64,000 nt of DNA. It comes from Stomoxys calcitrans. Its lineage: Eukaryota > Arthropoda > Insecta > Diptera > Muscidae. Of the stretch, positions 12,060-23,310 are shown one piece after another (positions within the stretch are counted from its first letter, which is position 1; every line of letters starts with the position of its first letter). A program made the translations under genes and the position numbers. Under the pieces are notes generated by a model. The model searched no databases. It saw only the letters and a list, made by a program, of their open reading frames with translations, and was not told the DNA's origin. The stretch is from contig NC_081554.1 of assembly GCF_963082655.1 (NCBI RefSeq), positions 128,067,453 to 128,131,452 of the forward strand. Direction: 5' to 3'.

Positions 12060-12620
12060 AATTGGGCAAATAACAAATGTTATTTTCAAATGTATCACGG
12101 AACATCCACAAGCGGCATGTAGCGCCATCTGATAATATGGGTTCTCGAATAAAAGGCAGAACGAGTCTGACAAAAAAAATATGGTGTCAAGTGTTTGGGG
12201 GTCATCCTTTTTCCTCAACTATCATGACAATGGTTTTACAAATAGAGTACAAATCTTACTTTGAAATATGGATTCAATTTTCAGAGAGTTTTACCCCAAA
12301 AAAGCACCAACTTTGACAATATGGTGTTCAAATTCAAGGTATTTGGAAATAGAGTATTGGTATTGAAATTTTAGGCCAACAATTTCAAGGGCCTCCAAAC
12401 CTGCTTGAAAGGACATGTTTGTGATTTAACAAAATCTGGGTCTAAATGAAAGAGTCCAAATGAAGGGTTTAGTTCAGTGAGCTAAAATTTGTTCCGTCCA
12501 CATGTTAAAGCTCTAAACAGTAAGTATGATAACCTGAAATGGCTATATAAAGTCAAGTTTCAAGCGCTCGCCCCTCCTTCAATTCCCACCAAACGGACAT
12601 ATAGCCCAATAATAATAGTA
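12060..12620 (-). repeat. About 130-bp-unit repeat, inverted partial copy
   Basis: Reverse-orientation match to 27086-27640: tagcgccatctgataatatggg at 12120 corresponds to the ccatattaccagatggcgcta block there, and both contain the contexts aaacacttgacgccatat and gggtaaaactctct. Related to the array at 54880-56165. Confidence 0.6.
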
Positions 12621-13869
12621 TGGTGCGTAATTGAAGAAGAGAGATACGAATCCTACAAATAATAAATTAAAAAAAAAAAATAAAAATAAAAACATTTTGG
12701 GCTAAGTGCCTGTGTGGCTGCACAATCTTAACTTTTTGAAATATGCACTGCATTCAGCCGAACGGTATTGGCGAGTTGTGAATGTCAAGAATGTGGAGTA
12801 TATTTTAAGTCAAGATACACCCATGAGACCTAGAAGTTTAGATTATAATTTATTTTATTTATTTATTTTATAAGCACCAGGACAGTCATATATCCTTCTT
12901 AAGAAATAAAAACAATTTTGAAGGAATAAACATTTTCGATTATCATTATAGAAAATAATTAAAATAAACTTTAGAATTTTGTGAAATAGTTAAAATAATT
13001 ATTAGAAAAGGAATGATATTGTTAAAAAGGAAAAAGTAAAATTTTTAAATTGCGAACTTCGAAGAAAAATGGAAGTTCGGATTGTCTATCGGACAACATA
13101 GATTTATGATGAGGATATTCGGATATTTGTTTATGCAAAATCTTTTCGAAAACTTTCTAGAGGTAACATATTATAGAAATCGGACGAAAATCACTCCGAT
13201 TTAGCGATTGGAATTATCTTTGATCTTATCCAAATAGTCATATATGTACTGGAGATTAGTATTGATTTAAAGAGATGAGTAAAGCAAGGTAGAAGGTGAG
13301 AAACTAATATTTTAATGAATCTTGTGTCAATGTTATCAAGACCAATATCATTTGACTTGGCTGATCTAAGACTAGGTAAAACTTCGTCGTGCGATACACA
13401 TCTAAACTAAAAGTAAACAGTGTCTTAAAAAGCCAAAAACAAATTCTGCGTATTTTATTTTTTAAACAAATCCCCAAAATACTCATTTCGAGTAAAGACG
13501 ATTTCAAAATCGGCCTTTTTTTATGCTACAGAATTGGATGCTACAAAAATTGTTTGGTGCAAAAAAGTTTTGGCATGTGTTTAGGGGACATGTGAAGTAA
13601 AAAAACATTAGCCCGAATGGGGGATCTGGGCTTTGCTTTTTGAGAATTCGAGGGGTTCTTCCAATTTTTGCATCCGTTAAAGTTGACATATCTTATTCAA
13701 ACATCATTTATAATTGAAAATTATCGACCAAAATTTCAACAAATAACTAACATACCTAAACTTCCTAACCTATATTGCCGAAATCAGTGAAGATATTGTA
13801 TATCTTAAGCAGACTAATAACTAACTTACCTAAACTACCTAACATATATCCCCGAAATCAGTGAAGATA
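12621..13869. other. No gene seen
   Basis: AT-rich DNA with runs of attta at 12848-12870. A local duplication is visible: taactaacatacctaaact at 13745 and taactaacttacctaaact at 13819, each followed by ccgaaatcagtgaagatatt. Nothing coding is recognised. Confidence 0.5.
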
Positions 13870-14146
13870 TTGTATATTTCAAGCAGACTTTTTTTCGTAG
13901 CAAATTCGCAGTGTTTTGAAAATCGGCCCACAAATAAAAATTTGGAAGCCCGAACAACGTTTAGAAATGCCGAGGTGACCAACTTAAGGGCCCTGCCAAG
14001 ATGAGCCCGGACCACCTTGGGCCTTGAAATTTTGCACATGATCTCGATAACACCTCAGCTTTAACAATTTCAAAGAGTTATATTTATCCCTTCTCACATG
14101 GCATATTTTTTGCTAGTTTTTTTTTCGTTTCTATACCATTGGAGGT
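13870..14146 (+). repeat. Repeat R1, uninterrupted copy
   Basis: Aligns with 1-130 joined to 2131-2280 and contains the pre-insertion form of the hAT target (gcccggac near 14005). It is immediately followed by a Jockey-group RT fragment. Confidence 0.65.
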
Positions 14147-14800
14147 CCAGGCTCTAGATATCTCCAAGACATTTGATAGCGTCTGGCACGGTGCACTCTT
14201 TCCAAAGTTTGTCGCATTTGGTGTCGGCAATAACTTCGCTCGATTTATATCGAGTTTTTGTAGATGGGTTCTCATCTGACGAACCACAGGGGGCTCTATT
14301 CTTTCTCCCTTTCTTTTTTTAATTTTCATTGACGATCTATTGGGCCTGACTTCGCATCTGATCTACTCAATTGCTGATGGCAGCAACTTCTGTCATTCAT
14401 TCGATTTTCATTCGACCGAGCCTTCGAGAGATTGCAGACAGGAGGCGAATTATGGACGCAACATTCTGGCGGGATTTGCTTGCCATTTCTGAGTGGGGTC
14501 GAAAGAACAGAATGAATTTTAATGCATTGACACTTTACAATTGTCAATATGTATCAACGGTGTAGATATTAGAGTTAGAGACTCTTGATGTTTTGAAGAT
14601 GAAGATACAATGTGATGCCCGTTGGTCAAAACATGTATTCAAAATGTCGAAGGAAGAATTCAAGTGCTTGGGTTTTTTTTGGGATGTCTTTTCCGCTGCC
14701 TACGACATCCAGAAATTCAAAACAAATGTCAATAAACACTATTCTCTCTTGCATGAATTTATCACAAACAATCTTGCAACTCTTTTGTAAACAAAGCCAA
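14147..14800 (+). pseudogene. Jockey-group non-LTR RT fragment
   Basis: Plus-strand translation gives RT fingers and palm in pieces: LDISKTFDSVWHGALFPKF at 14155-14210, then GVGNNFARFISSF, then a GSILSPF block near 14293. Later come IADRRRIMDATFWRDLLAI near 14430 and KIQCDARWSKHVFKMSKEEF near 14600. Stops and frameshifts break the frame throughout, and the Asp-Asp catalytic box has decayed (QLLMAATS where ADD is expected). Both ends are truncated. Confidence 0.8.
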
Positions 14801-17698
14801 TTTTTTTTACAAACGAAGTTTACTTATCGAAAATCTCGTTAATGCTAATGAATTTTTTTTTTTGCGTTTACTCAATCAGGTAGCAAACCCCAATTGACAT
14901 TGCTGAGATCGTGAGTTCAATTTCCACCATAAATTTTATTTGAATCAAATGTCATATAAAAAGAAAAATAAGCATATATAGCCCCAATTTAATCACATTT
15001 CCCGACTTGACTTCTTGCAAAAAGATGTAACCCCATATAATTCGGTCATTATCCGCTTAAACTGCTTTTGGGTATAATAGTGTTGGAACCCAAGAATCCC
15101 AAAACTTCACAAACATTTTTGAAGGATGAAATGCTTCATTATTCTTGGCGAATTGCTGTACCTTACAGACTTGTAAAACGTCTCTAAAAGAATGTGTCAC
15201 TCTGCGGCACTCATTGATGTAAGAAAGGTATCCCTTTGCACCTTTATTGGATTTAAATTTTATAAATATCGCCTAAGAAGAATCCATGGTAGCGGGTTTT
15301 GCTCTGTCTCTTTTATTACTTGTTTTTATTGGGAATAACTTAACTAGCTAGCAGATCTTCTGAATTTCCCATTTTAAAGCGTAATCAGTAGTTGCAATTG
15401 GCTTATAAGAAATTTCATTTAAATCATTTTTACTATCACATCATTCATCATTTGTTTTATTATAAACCGCAACCCAATTCAATGTTTGTGCATATACAAG
15501 CACATTAGCAGCAATGTGTCGGTCGGTCATTTTGTTGGATTTCACACAGCTGTTTGACACGTTGACTTATTCTCAGCAAAATTATTCATTTTTATGAATT
15601 GTTATACTAAAAAAGTCTTTGATTTGCGTACGTACAAAGTGTTAATGTGTACTATATAAATAAATATACCTATATACATTCAAATATACATAGGTGTTCG
15701 TACGTAGTATACACATACGTACGTACGTGTATAAAAATATCAATAATCATCTTATGCATATGTAAGCAAATGTGGGGGTGTGTATTTTGTGCTAATTGTG
15801 CAAAACTGACGTATCACATTCAGATCGAATCGTTTGGATATACTCCGAGCAATACAAATACGTAAACACTGTGCAAATTCAAATTGAAATTTGTACTTCA
15901 GCATGAACTTGTATGTGGAAATATAATATGGACCACGTATAGTACTGAAAAACTAGTAAAGATAATCAGCATTACTGTATTAATTAGTCAGATACTGGAC
16001 AGCAACTCAAGCATTTAAAGCTTATGAAACCCCTCAATAAATTGAGCTCTAAACTGAGGACCCTCCACTATTGGTAAATTGGGTTGATACAGTGCCGAAA
16101 GACCGGATTACCAACGTATCACAGAGGAAATCCGTAAGGAAGGGAATCCTATCTTTTGTGGTTTCTTACTATCAATGGGATTTTTTAGGTCTGCGGAAGG
16201 TTTCGTCATCGTGCTGGATCGCCGATTCCTCTACTATAAGAAAGAGTTTCTCCCTGGTTCCCCACTTTATTGTATTCGTCCTTCTTTTATCGTTTTTGCT
16301 GTTTTTTCTTTTTCTCTTCTACACAGATATAATTAAAAATATTAAATTAAAAATAATTATGAAAAACAATATCTTTGGTTGAAAAAACAACTACGAAAGT
16401 TGTTAATTTTCCTGCAACAATTTATTTTGAATCCCAACGACCCAAAGTACAAATTTGTTGTTGGAAGGTACTCTTTGCAAGCCAACATATAACAAGCCAA
16501 CCAAAAAACCATCTAACCAGGCATCTGGTTGCTTCGGGAGGTGTTGTTTTTGTTTTCTTTGTTCGGCTCGCGCTGCTTTGACTCGTTCGTTTTGCTGCTT
16601 CTCTCGGATTTTCCTCTGTTACTCTCTACTATTACCCTTGAAAAAAATTTTTAATAATTTTGGTGCCGCAGAGTATTGAACTCATGATCTTATTTTTGGT
16701 AGTCTTGCAAGCATCCTCTAGCCTACCGACATCATCTTCTTTATGATGCAATAAATCAATAAGTGCTGCTGCACAGTAATAAGTGTCTCAATAAAATAAA
16801 TTAAAAAAAAAAAAGGGAAAAACCCCCCTAAAAATTTTTTCTGAATACGAAATTCATATTTTTTGTGCCGAATTTTCTAAAATAAGTTTAATGAAAAAAG
16901 AAATAAAAATTTGTTTGGTCGCATTGTGAATGTCATGGGAGTTTTGTGCTCTTCATGGTAGTACGCCTATTTTAACAACCACTTCAACGAAAGAATTTGT
17001 TAAAAGTCAACAAAATTTCAATAATTTTGTCTGTCAAGTGTGTTGTAAAGACTTACTTACGTGCTTCAACAAATAATGTCGTCGTTTCAATCCTATCAAA
17101 ATCCGCTCCAACCTAACCTAAACTAAACCTTACTCTTTTACTTTGTGCATATGTAAGGACAATTTTGTACGTTCAGACTAAGGATTGGACAAAAGCGAAT
17201 CCCAACAGCTAGGATTAATGTTATTTCCGGATACTTAGCACACTCTCTGTATATGTTACCAGATATGACTCATTGTCTCAGCAGAAGAATTTGATTGTCG
17301 GTTTGATGGTTAATTCTTTCGTAGTATTTCCGGACTTCGTACTGAATTCTAAATATCTCGATTCGCTCACACCCACGTCTTCCTATTTCTTTCTACTTCC
17401 TGCTGAATCGACGTTTGTCATTTCTTTTTCTCCCGATACTTTTACTTCGCTTAGAGGCATTTGGCAGCCATGTACGCATTTCGCGGCATTTTCCCATGTT
17501 GCGCCTCTCTATGATCGGGACAAGCAGTACTTTCTTTAAGTAATATCTTCAGATTTTTGATAGGTTATAAACCTATTGCCTATGTTGAACTATTGTTTTT
17601 TAATAAATTTAATTTAATCATTAATCGGTTGTGTTCTAATGTCGGCGTATCCTAGACAAGTGTATGTTTAGGTTACCCTGCAAAGTGTTTTTCTTTTT
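14801..17698. other. No gene seen; AT-rich with minor tRNA-like and microsatellite text
   Basis: Short frames without motifs. Near 15690-15731 there are acgtacgtacgt runs. Reverse-strand text at 16672-16730 (ggctagaggatgc followed by gagttcaatact) and forward text near 14905 (gtgagttcaatttcc) faintly resemble tRNA A/B boxes. An A run followed by C occurs near 16800-16830. Confidence 0.4.
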
Positions 17699-18871
17699 TA
17701 TACCCTCCACTATAAGATGGGGGGTATACTAATTTCGTCATTCTGATTGTAACTACTCGAAATATTCGTCTGAGACCCCATAAAGTATATATATTCTTGA
17801 TCGTCGTGAAATTTTATGTCGATCTAGCCATGTCCGTCCGTCTGTCCGTCCGTCCGTCCGTCCGTCTGTCTGTTGAAAGCACGCTAACTTCCGAAGGAGT
17901 AAAGCTAGCCGTTTGAAATTTTCCACAAATACTTCTTATTAGTGTAGGTCGGTTGGTATTGTAAATGGGCCATATCGGTCCATGTTTTGATATAGCTGCC
18001 ATATAAACCGATCTTGGGTCTGGACTTCTTGAGCCTCTAGAGTGCGCATTTCTTATCCGATTGGGATGAAATTTTGCACGACGTGTTTTGTTATGATATC
18101 CAACAACTGTGCAAAGTATGGTTCAAATCGGTTCATAACCTGGGATAGCTGCCATATAAACCGATCTTGGGTTTTGACTTCTTGAGCCTCTAGAAGGCGC
18201 AATTCTTATCCGATTGGAATGAAATTTTGCACGACGTGTTTTGTTACGATATCCAACAACTGTGCCAAGTATGGTTCAAATCGGTTCATAACCTTATATA
18301 GCTGTCATATAAACCGATCTTGGGTCTTGACTTCTTGAGCCTCTAGAGGGCGCAATTCCTATCCGATTTGGCTGAAATTTCGCAAGACGTTTTTTATTGT
18401 TACTTTCAACAACTATGTCAAATAAAGTACAAGTCGGTTCATAACCTGATATAGCTGCCATATAAACCGATCTGGGATCTTGACTTTTTGAGCCTCTAGA
18501 GGTCGCATAATCCGATTTGCCTGAAATTTTGTACGACGGAATCTTTCATGACCATCAATATACATCTTTATTATGGTCTGAATCGGTCCATAGCCCGATA
18601 CAGCTCCGATCTCTCTATTTTACTTTTTGAGCTCACAAAGAGCGCAATTCTTATTCGAATTGGCTGACATTTTACACAGGTCTCCAACATATAATTTAAT
18701 TGTGGTCCAAACCGGACCATATCTTGATATCGCTCTAATAGCAGAGCAAATCTTTTCTTATATCCTGTTTTGCCTAAGAAGAGATGCCGGGAAAAGAACT
18801 CGGCAAATGCGATCCATGGTGGAGGGTATATAAGATTCGGCCCGGCCGAACTTAGCACGCTTTTACTTGTT
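17699..18871 (+). repeat. Family A repeat, longest copy
   Basis: Starts at tataccctccactataaga and ends at ccatggtggagggtatataa with the cggcccggccgaactta tail. The phrase catataaaccgatct starts near 17999, 18152, 18305 and 18458, an exact 153-bp spacing. A gtccgtcc microsatellite lies at 17834-17868. Apparent minus-strand frames such as 18571-18858 are repeat by-products. Confidence 0.9.
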
Positions 18872-19084
18872 TTAATTTGAAAGGTTACTTAATTACAATA
18901 AAGCATAACTTGAAGTATTTTTCACAGTAAGTAGCTTAAAAAGCTTTTCTTTTTAGACATAAAATTCAAAAATACTTTTTCTATTTCATCGGAAGTTGGT
19001 GCAATGTTTTGTTTACTTTCTTATGCATAGGGCACCGCTTGCTGAGGTGCCAATAATTGGACATACAGCAACCTTAGCATAGGG

Positions 19085-19800
19085 AAAAAGCCTAGTTAGC
19101 AAAGTTCATCACATACTGCTTTTTTCTGATAATGACACTTCTTTTGTATAAACAAATCAATCATACCTACTTTGCTCAAACGATACAGTCGCCACTTGAC
19201 CAGTTTTGCCAAAGAAACAGGCGACCATTGGCTTCGAAGTGCTTCTTTCACGAACAACTTTCTTTGAATTTGGCTCGTCTTCGAAGACACGCACGGTCGA
19301 TTGCTGTTTTGTTTCGGGCTAATACGCATTCGCCACCTGGGATGATCTTATAAACGTATTTTGAAGCACCGCGATCGTATTTTTCAACATTTCTTCGCTC
19401 TAATCGACACGAGCCTTTTCAAAGAGTGCGCCATCCAACGAGAACAAAGGGTAAGGTGATCATGCAAAATCGAATGTGTTATGGTCCACGGATTCCTCTA
19501 TCGCATGGTATGTCACATGACAATCTTGCATTATAAGTTCACTCACGGCAATAATGTTCTCTGGTACAACGGCCGTTTTTGGACGACCTTCACGGATTTC
19601 GACTTTGAGCGAGCTTCGACCACAACTGAATTCATTAAACCAATTTATCACAGTATTATAGGATGGTGCTTCATCCCACTCAAAGAATTAAGTTCAAAAT
19701 GCACTCTTGTCGTGATAATCCATCCCGAAAGTTGTGAAAAATAGTCGCTCGAAAATGTACATTTTAATTTTATTTATTTTGTGAAAGTAATTATTTCAAG
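19085..19800 (-). pseudogene. mariner transposase remnant (DD34D type)
   Basis: Minus-strand pieces follow mariner order: WFNEFSCGRSSLKVEIREG and GRPKTAVVPENIIAV at 19645-19545 with QDCHVTYHAIE; then an ALFEKARVD block near 19420; then SSTVRVFEDEPNSK-like and MVACFFGKTG-like text near 19290-19200. At least two frameshifts and an internal deletion are present, and the C-terminal third is missing or scrambled. It cannot encode an active transposase as read. The terminal inverted repeats were not located. Confidence 0.85.
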
Positions 19801-20329
19801 TCACAGCAAACAATACAAATGATGGCCGTACGTCATAACGTTCTGAATACGATTATGGAATTTCGGATAAAATCTGGAAACACTTGTTGCCCTGTTGCCC
19901 GGGCCAGAAACTTCTATTGTTGCTCTCGTATTGTTAAAAAATTAATATCTGCACTTTATACTACGCAGGTCATTTATTAAAATAATATATAATTGGTAAA
20001 TTGCTTCCTTCATTTAATTAACGAGTAGAAGGAAACAAATATAAGCTAAATGTTGTATAAAATTACAAATATTTTATATCCACGATAATTGTCTTTCGAA
20101 TCTATCTATATATTACGACTATATTATATAGTCCTAATTTATAGATTATTTGAATTCTATAAGAATCTTATTTCCATGAAATCAAGAAAAATAAAAATCT
20201 GTTAGAAATTTACTCAAAAGAACAATGTACATATATGAATTATTTGAAAGAAATCAAATCGAATTATGGTAATGGTTTCTAGATGTACTGCTCGTACCAT
20301 GTGCCAACCATTCGGATATGAGTTGAAGC
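19801..20329. other. No gene seen
   Basis: AT-rich DNA without a recognisable motif. Confidence 0.45.
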
Positions 20330-20695
20330 GTCCGAGGGGCTGCAGAAGTGAAATCGGAGGATCGGTTTATATGGGAGCTGTATCAGATTATGGACCGATT
20401 TGGACCATTCTTAGCATGGATGTTGGAAGTCATAACAAAACACTACATAGAAAGTTTCAGCCAAATCGTATATAAAGAGCGGTTGTATCAGGTTATAGAC
20501 CGATTTGGACCATACTTATGATCGATGTTGAATGTCATAACAAAACACTACGTTTCAGCCAAATTCAATAACAACTACGGCTTTCAGGAGTACAATATGC
20601 CAAATTGAAAGATCGGTTATAGACCGATTTGGACCATAATAAACATGGAGTTTGGAAGTCATAACCAAACATTATGTACAAAATTTCGGCCGAAT
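20330..20695 (-). repeat. Family A repeat, internal fragment
   Basis: Reverse-orientation units: ggtttatatgggagctgtat, gaccgatttggacca (three times) and ggaagtcataacaaaacact. No termini are present. Confidence 0.7.
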
Positions 20696-21624
20696 TTTTC
20701 TAACTAACATGAAAGTGTATTTACTTTACAATAATTTGTAAATAAAGTTTGAGTTGGTCATTCTGCCTATAAGAAAAGAATATCCATTGGATGATGCTTA
20801 TTACAATGTTATCCTTTTCTGAAAATCGTACTTACTGTACATAAATAAATGCCCATTAGTGTTCTATTCTGATACATAATGTACGCGTATTCCATGACGT
20901 TTCTGTTGAAAAAAAAAGAAAAATAATAAAACACCTGTTGATTTTATTTCATTCTCTAGCATTCATCACGATTTGAAAATTGTTCTTGTGAGATTTGTTT
21001 TTGTTACACAATTCACGATGTATACATGGTATGTAACTTCAGCATTGCTTAAATTTGGAAATTTCTTGTTTTGTCTTAGCGCCAGCCACATAGGTATAAA
21101 AAGACAGGTTAAAAAGACAAGGAAAGGTTACATCAGATTAATAAATTTAACTTTTCTAGGCTGAACTGTTTTCTTTTTATTGAATTATCAATTATTTGGC
21201 CAATAAAATAGGTGATTGTGATACCACTGAGAGAAGAGTAGAATACATTTACCTTTACTCGTAGAACCAATGCTTAAAACCTCCAATAGTTTACTAATAT
21301 TACCATCTACAAATTTTCGTTGAAATGACTGAATAGCGTTAAGGTATTTGGAGTCTTTGCAATTTGCGGTGAAATCGTTACTTCCAACCTGCATCAGACA
21401 ATCGAAAACATCTGAACTAATTAGGAATTTATATGTGTAAATTATATCAAAAACTTGAACGATTTTCATCACATAAATTATGGTCTCAATGACCATAATT
21501 TATTATAATTTACCATAATTTATCTTTTTCCAATGTGATTTTATGGATTTGTTATCCACTACTGATGATAATTTGTTCTATTGACAGCTAGCACGGCTCT
21601 GTCAAAAGAGAACCAATCTAAATA
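20696..21624. other. No gene seen
   Basis: AT-rich. Minus frame 21496-21188 has no recognisable motif. Nothing supported. Confidence 0.4.
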
Positions 21625-21793
21625 CTGTAAATGCAAATTTGCCCATGAACATTCCACTAAAGAACAGGGGTAAACTTCTCACATATCAATGAGTGCTGTC
21701 TGATTCAAGTTTTATGCTCAATGATAAGGGGCCTCCTTTTCATAGCCGAGTCCGAACAGCGTGCCGCAGTGCGACACCTCTTTGGGGAGAACT
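21625..21793 (-). repeat. SINE body fragment (no tRNA-like head)
   Basis: Shares the body text tgcccatgaacattcca, gagtgctgtctgattcaagt and gcgacacctctttggggaga with copies at 29178 and 61425. The head is absent. Confidence 0.75.
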
Positions 21794-21884
21794 ACCATCG
21801 TCTAAATGTTACTTAGGCTAATTTTTGGGACCGACCCTCATATCTTATCACCCACATTTGTATTATAAAAGATTTTGTTTTAAA

Positions 21885-22520
21885 TATACCCTCCACCATA
21901 GGATGGTTGTATACTAACTTCGTAATTCCGTTTGTAACGCATCGAAATATTAGTCTAATATACCATAAAGTGTATATATATATTCTTGATCGCCATGTCA
22001 TTTAAAGTCCGTCCGTTTGTCTGAGGAAAGTATGCTAACTTTCGAAAGAGTAAAGCTAACGTGATCTCCCGGATCTACGCCTGCAGGACCGCATTCCTGT
22101 CAGTCTAAAACAGATCTCAGTCCTTGGGTTCTCAATGTAGACCCCTAGGCCCACTCTGTTCTCTAGCTTTGATCCATCCATGTAACATGATCTTCCAGAT
22201 GGAAATGCTAGGGTTCCGTCAGTCCAAGTCAGTCCTTCGTGCTCGACCTCAAGTGTTGTCTCAGGTATTCGATCGGAAACCTCTTCCCTTCCTTCCAGGT
22301 TTCCTGTCGTCGCCTCGATTATACCGCGATGGTATGAGCTGCTGCCATCCTCAATCCATTCTAATATCGCCTTAAGTCTCATAGCCGCAGCCCCTATAAT
22401 GGGCAATTCTTATCGGATTTGGTTGAAATTTTTCACAATGACTTCTAAGCCAACTCTGTACCAAATCGGTCGATAACCTGATATAGTTCCAATAGCAATT
22501 TTTTAACCAGAAGAAAAAGT
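21885..22520 (+). repeat. Family A repeat split by a Jockey fragment
   Basis: The left part at 21885-22057 runs from tataccctccaccatagga to agagtaaagctaa. The right part from about 22398 resumes with gggcaattcttatcgg and aaatcggtcgataacctgat. Between them lies unrelated reverse-strand RNase H coding text. Confidence 0.7.
22058..22398 (-). pseudogene. Jockey-type RNase H fragment
   Basis: The minus frame reads CYMDGSKLENRVGLGVYIEN and later KAILEWIEDG. The first is the RNase H strand carrying the first catalytic aspartate (DGSK). Only about 115 codons are present, and no RT lies beside it. It is inserted in, or recombined with, a family A repeat. Confidence 0.75.
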
Positions 22521-22974
22521 TGACCGAAAATATAATTTTTCCTAATTCGTAGTATTTTAGCTGAATATGCAGGATGGTGGATCTCTTTGACGGGCGGAAA
22601 AACTAAAATCACAGTACGACTATTAACAACTGAAGAGTAATAACTTTCCGTAATGAAATCTCGAGAAGAGATGATTATGAGACGAAGTCGAAGACAATAG
22701 TGGAGTTAATAATTAACCGTGAACGGAAAATCTCGGAGGAAAAGAAAATCTTACCAATGTTCTTGTGTTCGAAGTTGAATCCAAAGTGAACATTTGTTTA
22801 TGAAATTCTTAAAGGCTAAGATAATGTAAATATAGCACTTAACGAAAAATTTAACGCCCTCTGTATTTCAATTGCATTGAGGTTATAGTTATAAAATCAT
22901 ATGGGCTTTTTCTACGTTTACATTAGCATTAAAAACAAGCTTTAAAATTAATATGCTTTCTTTAAATTTATTTT
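22521..22974. other. No gene seen
   Basis: AT-rich and unassigned; weak continuation of repeat E may extend back to about 22900. Confidence 0.4.
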
Positions 22975-23310
22975 CCTATTAACTAACGGACACGGCCATC
23001 CATTTCAAATTTCGATCGCTGATTGATTCATATTTTACTTCACAGATGACCGTCCATATATTATTCTTTGAAACAAATTTTAACTTGGCATAGACTAAAC
23101 ATTTAAAGACGCTTCTATTTGCAAGGCAATTTTGCGTCTGTAACTAAGGTGTGCTGTAGTCTTGTCCCAAAGTCAATTTCCTAACTTTCAACGATATTTT
23201 GTCCTTCAACACGAAAAGTTTAGCATCTGTTAACCTAACATTAAAAATAAAAAATCCTTAATATCAAGAAAATTATCTTTCGCCAAAGGAAATGTTATAA
23301 AAAGTTGCAA
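22975..23310 (-). repeat. Dispersed repeat E, copy 2
   Basis: Reverse complement of 3085-3425; see the core gtcttgtcccaaagtcaat at 23159-23177. Confidence 0.65.

Noticed and set aside
17834..17868. CRISPR-like or satellite array from gtccgtcc repeats
   Set aside because: A short microsatellite inside family A, without spacers.
18571..18858. 95-codon minus frame, similar to one at 39400-39747
   Set aside because: The two look alike only because both lie in family A repeats; they are not a protein family on this evidence.
22124..22375. 83-codon plus frame
   Set aside because: Shadow of the minus-strand RNase H fragment.
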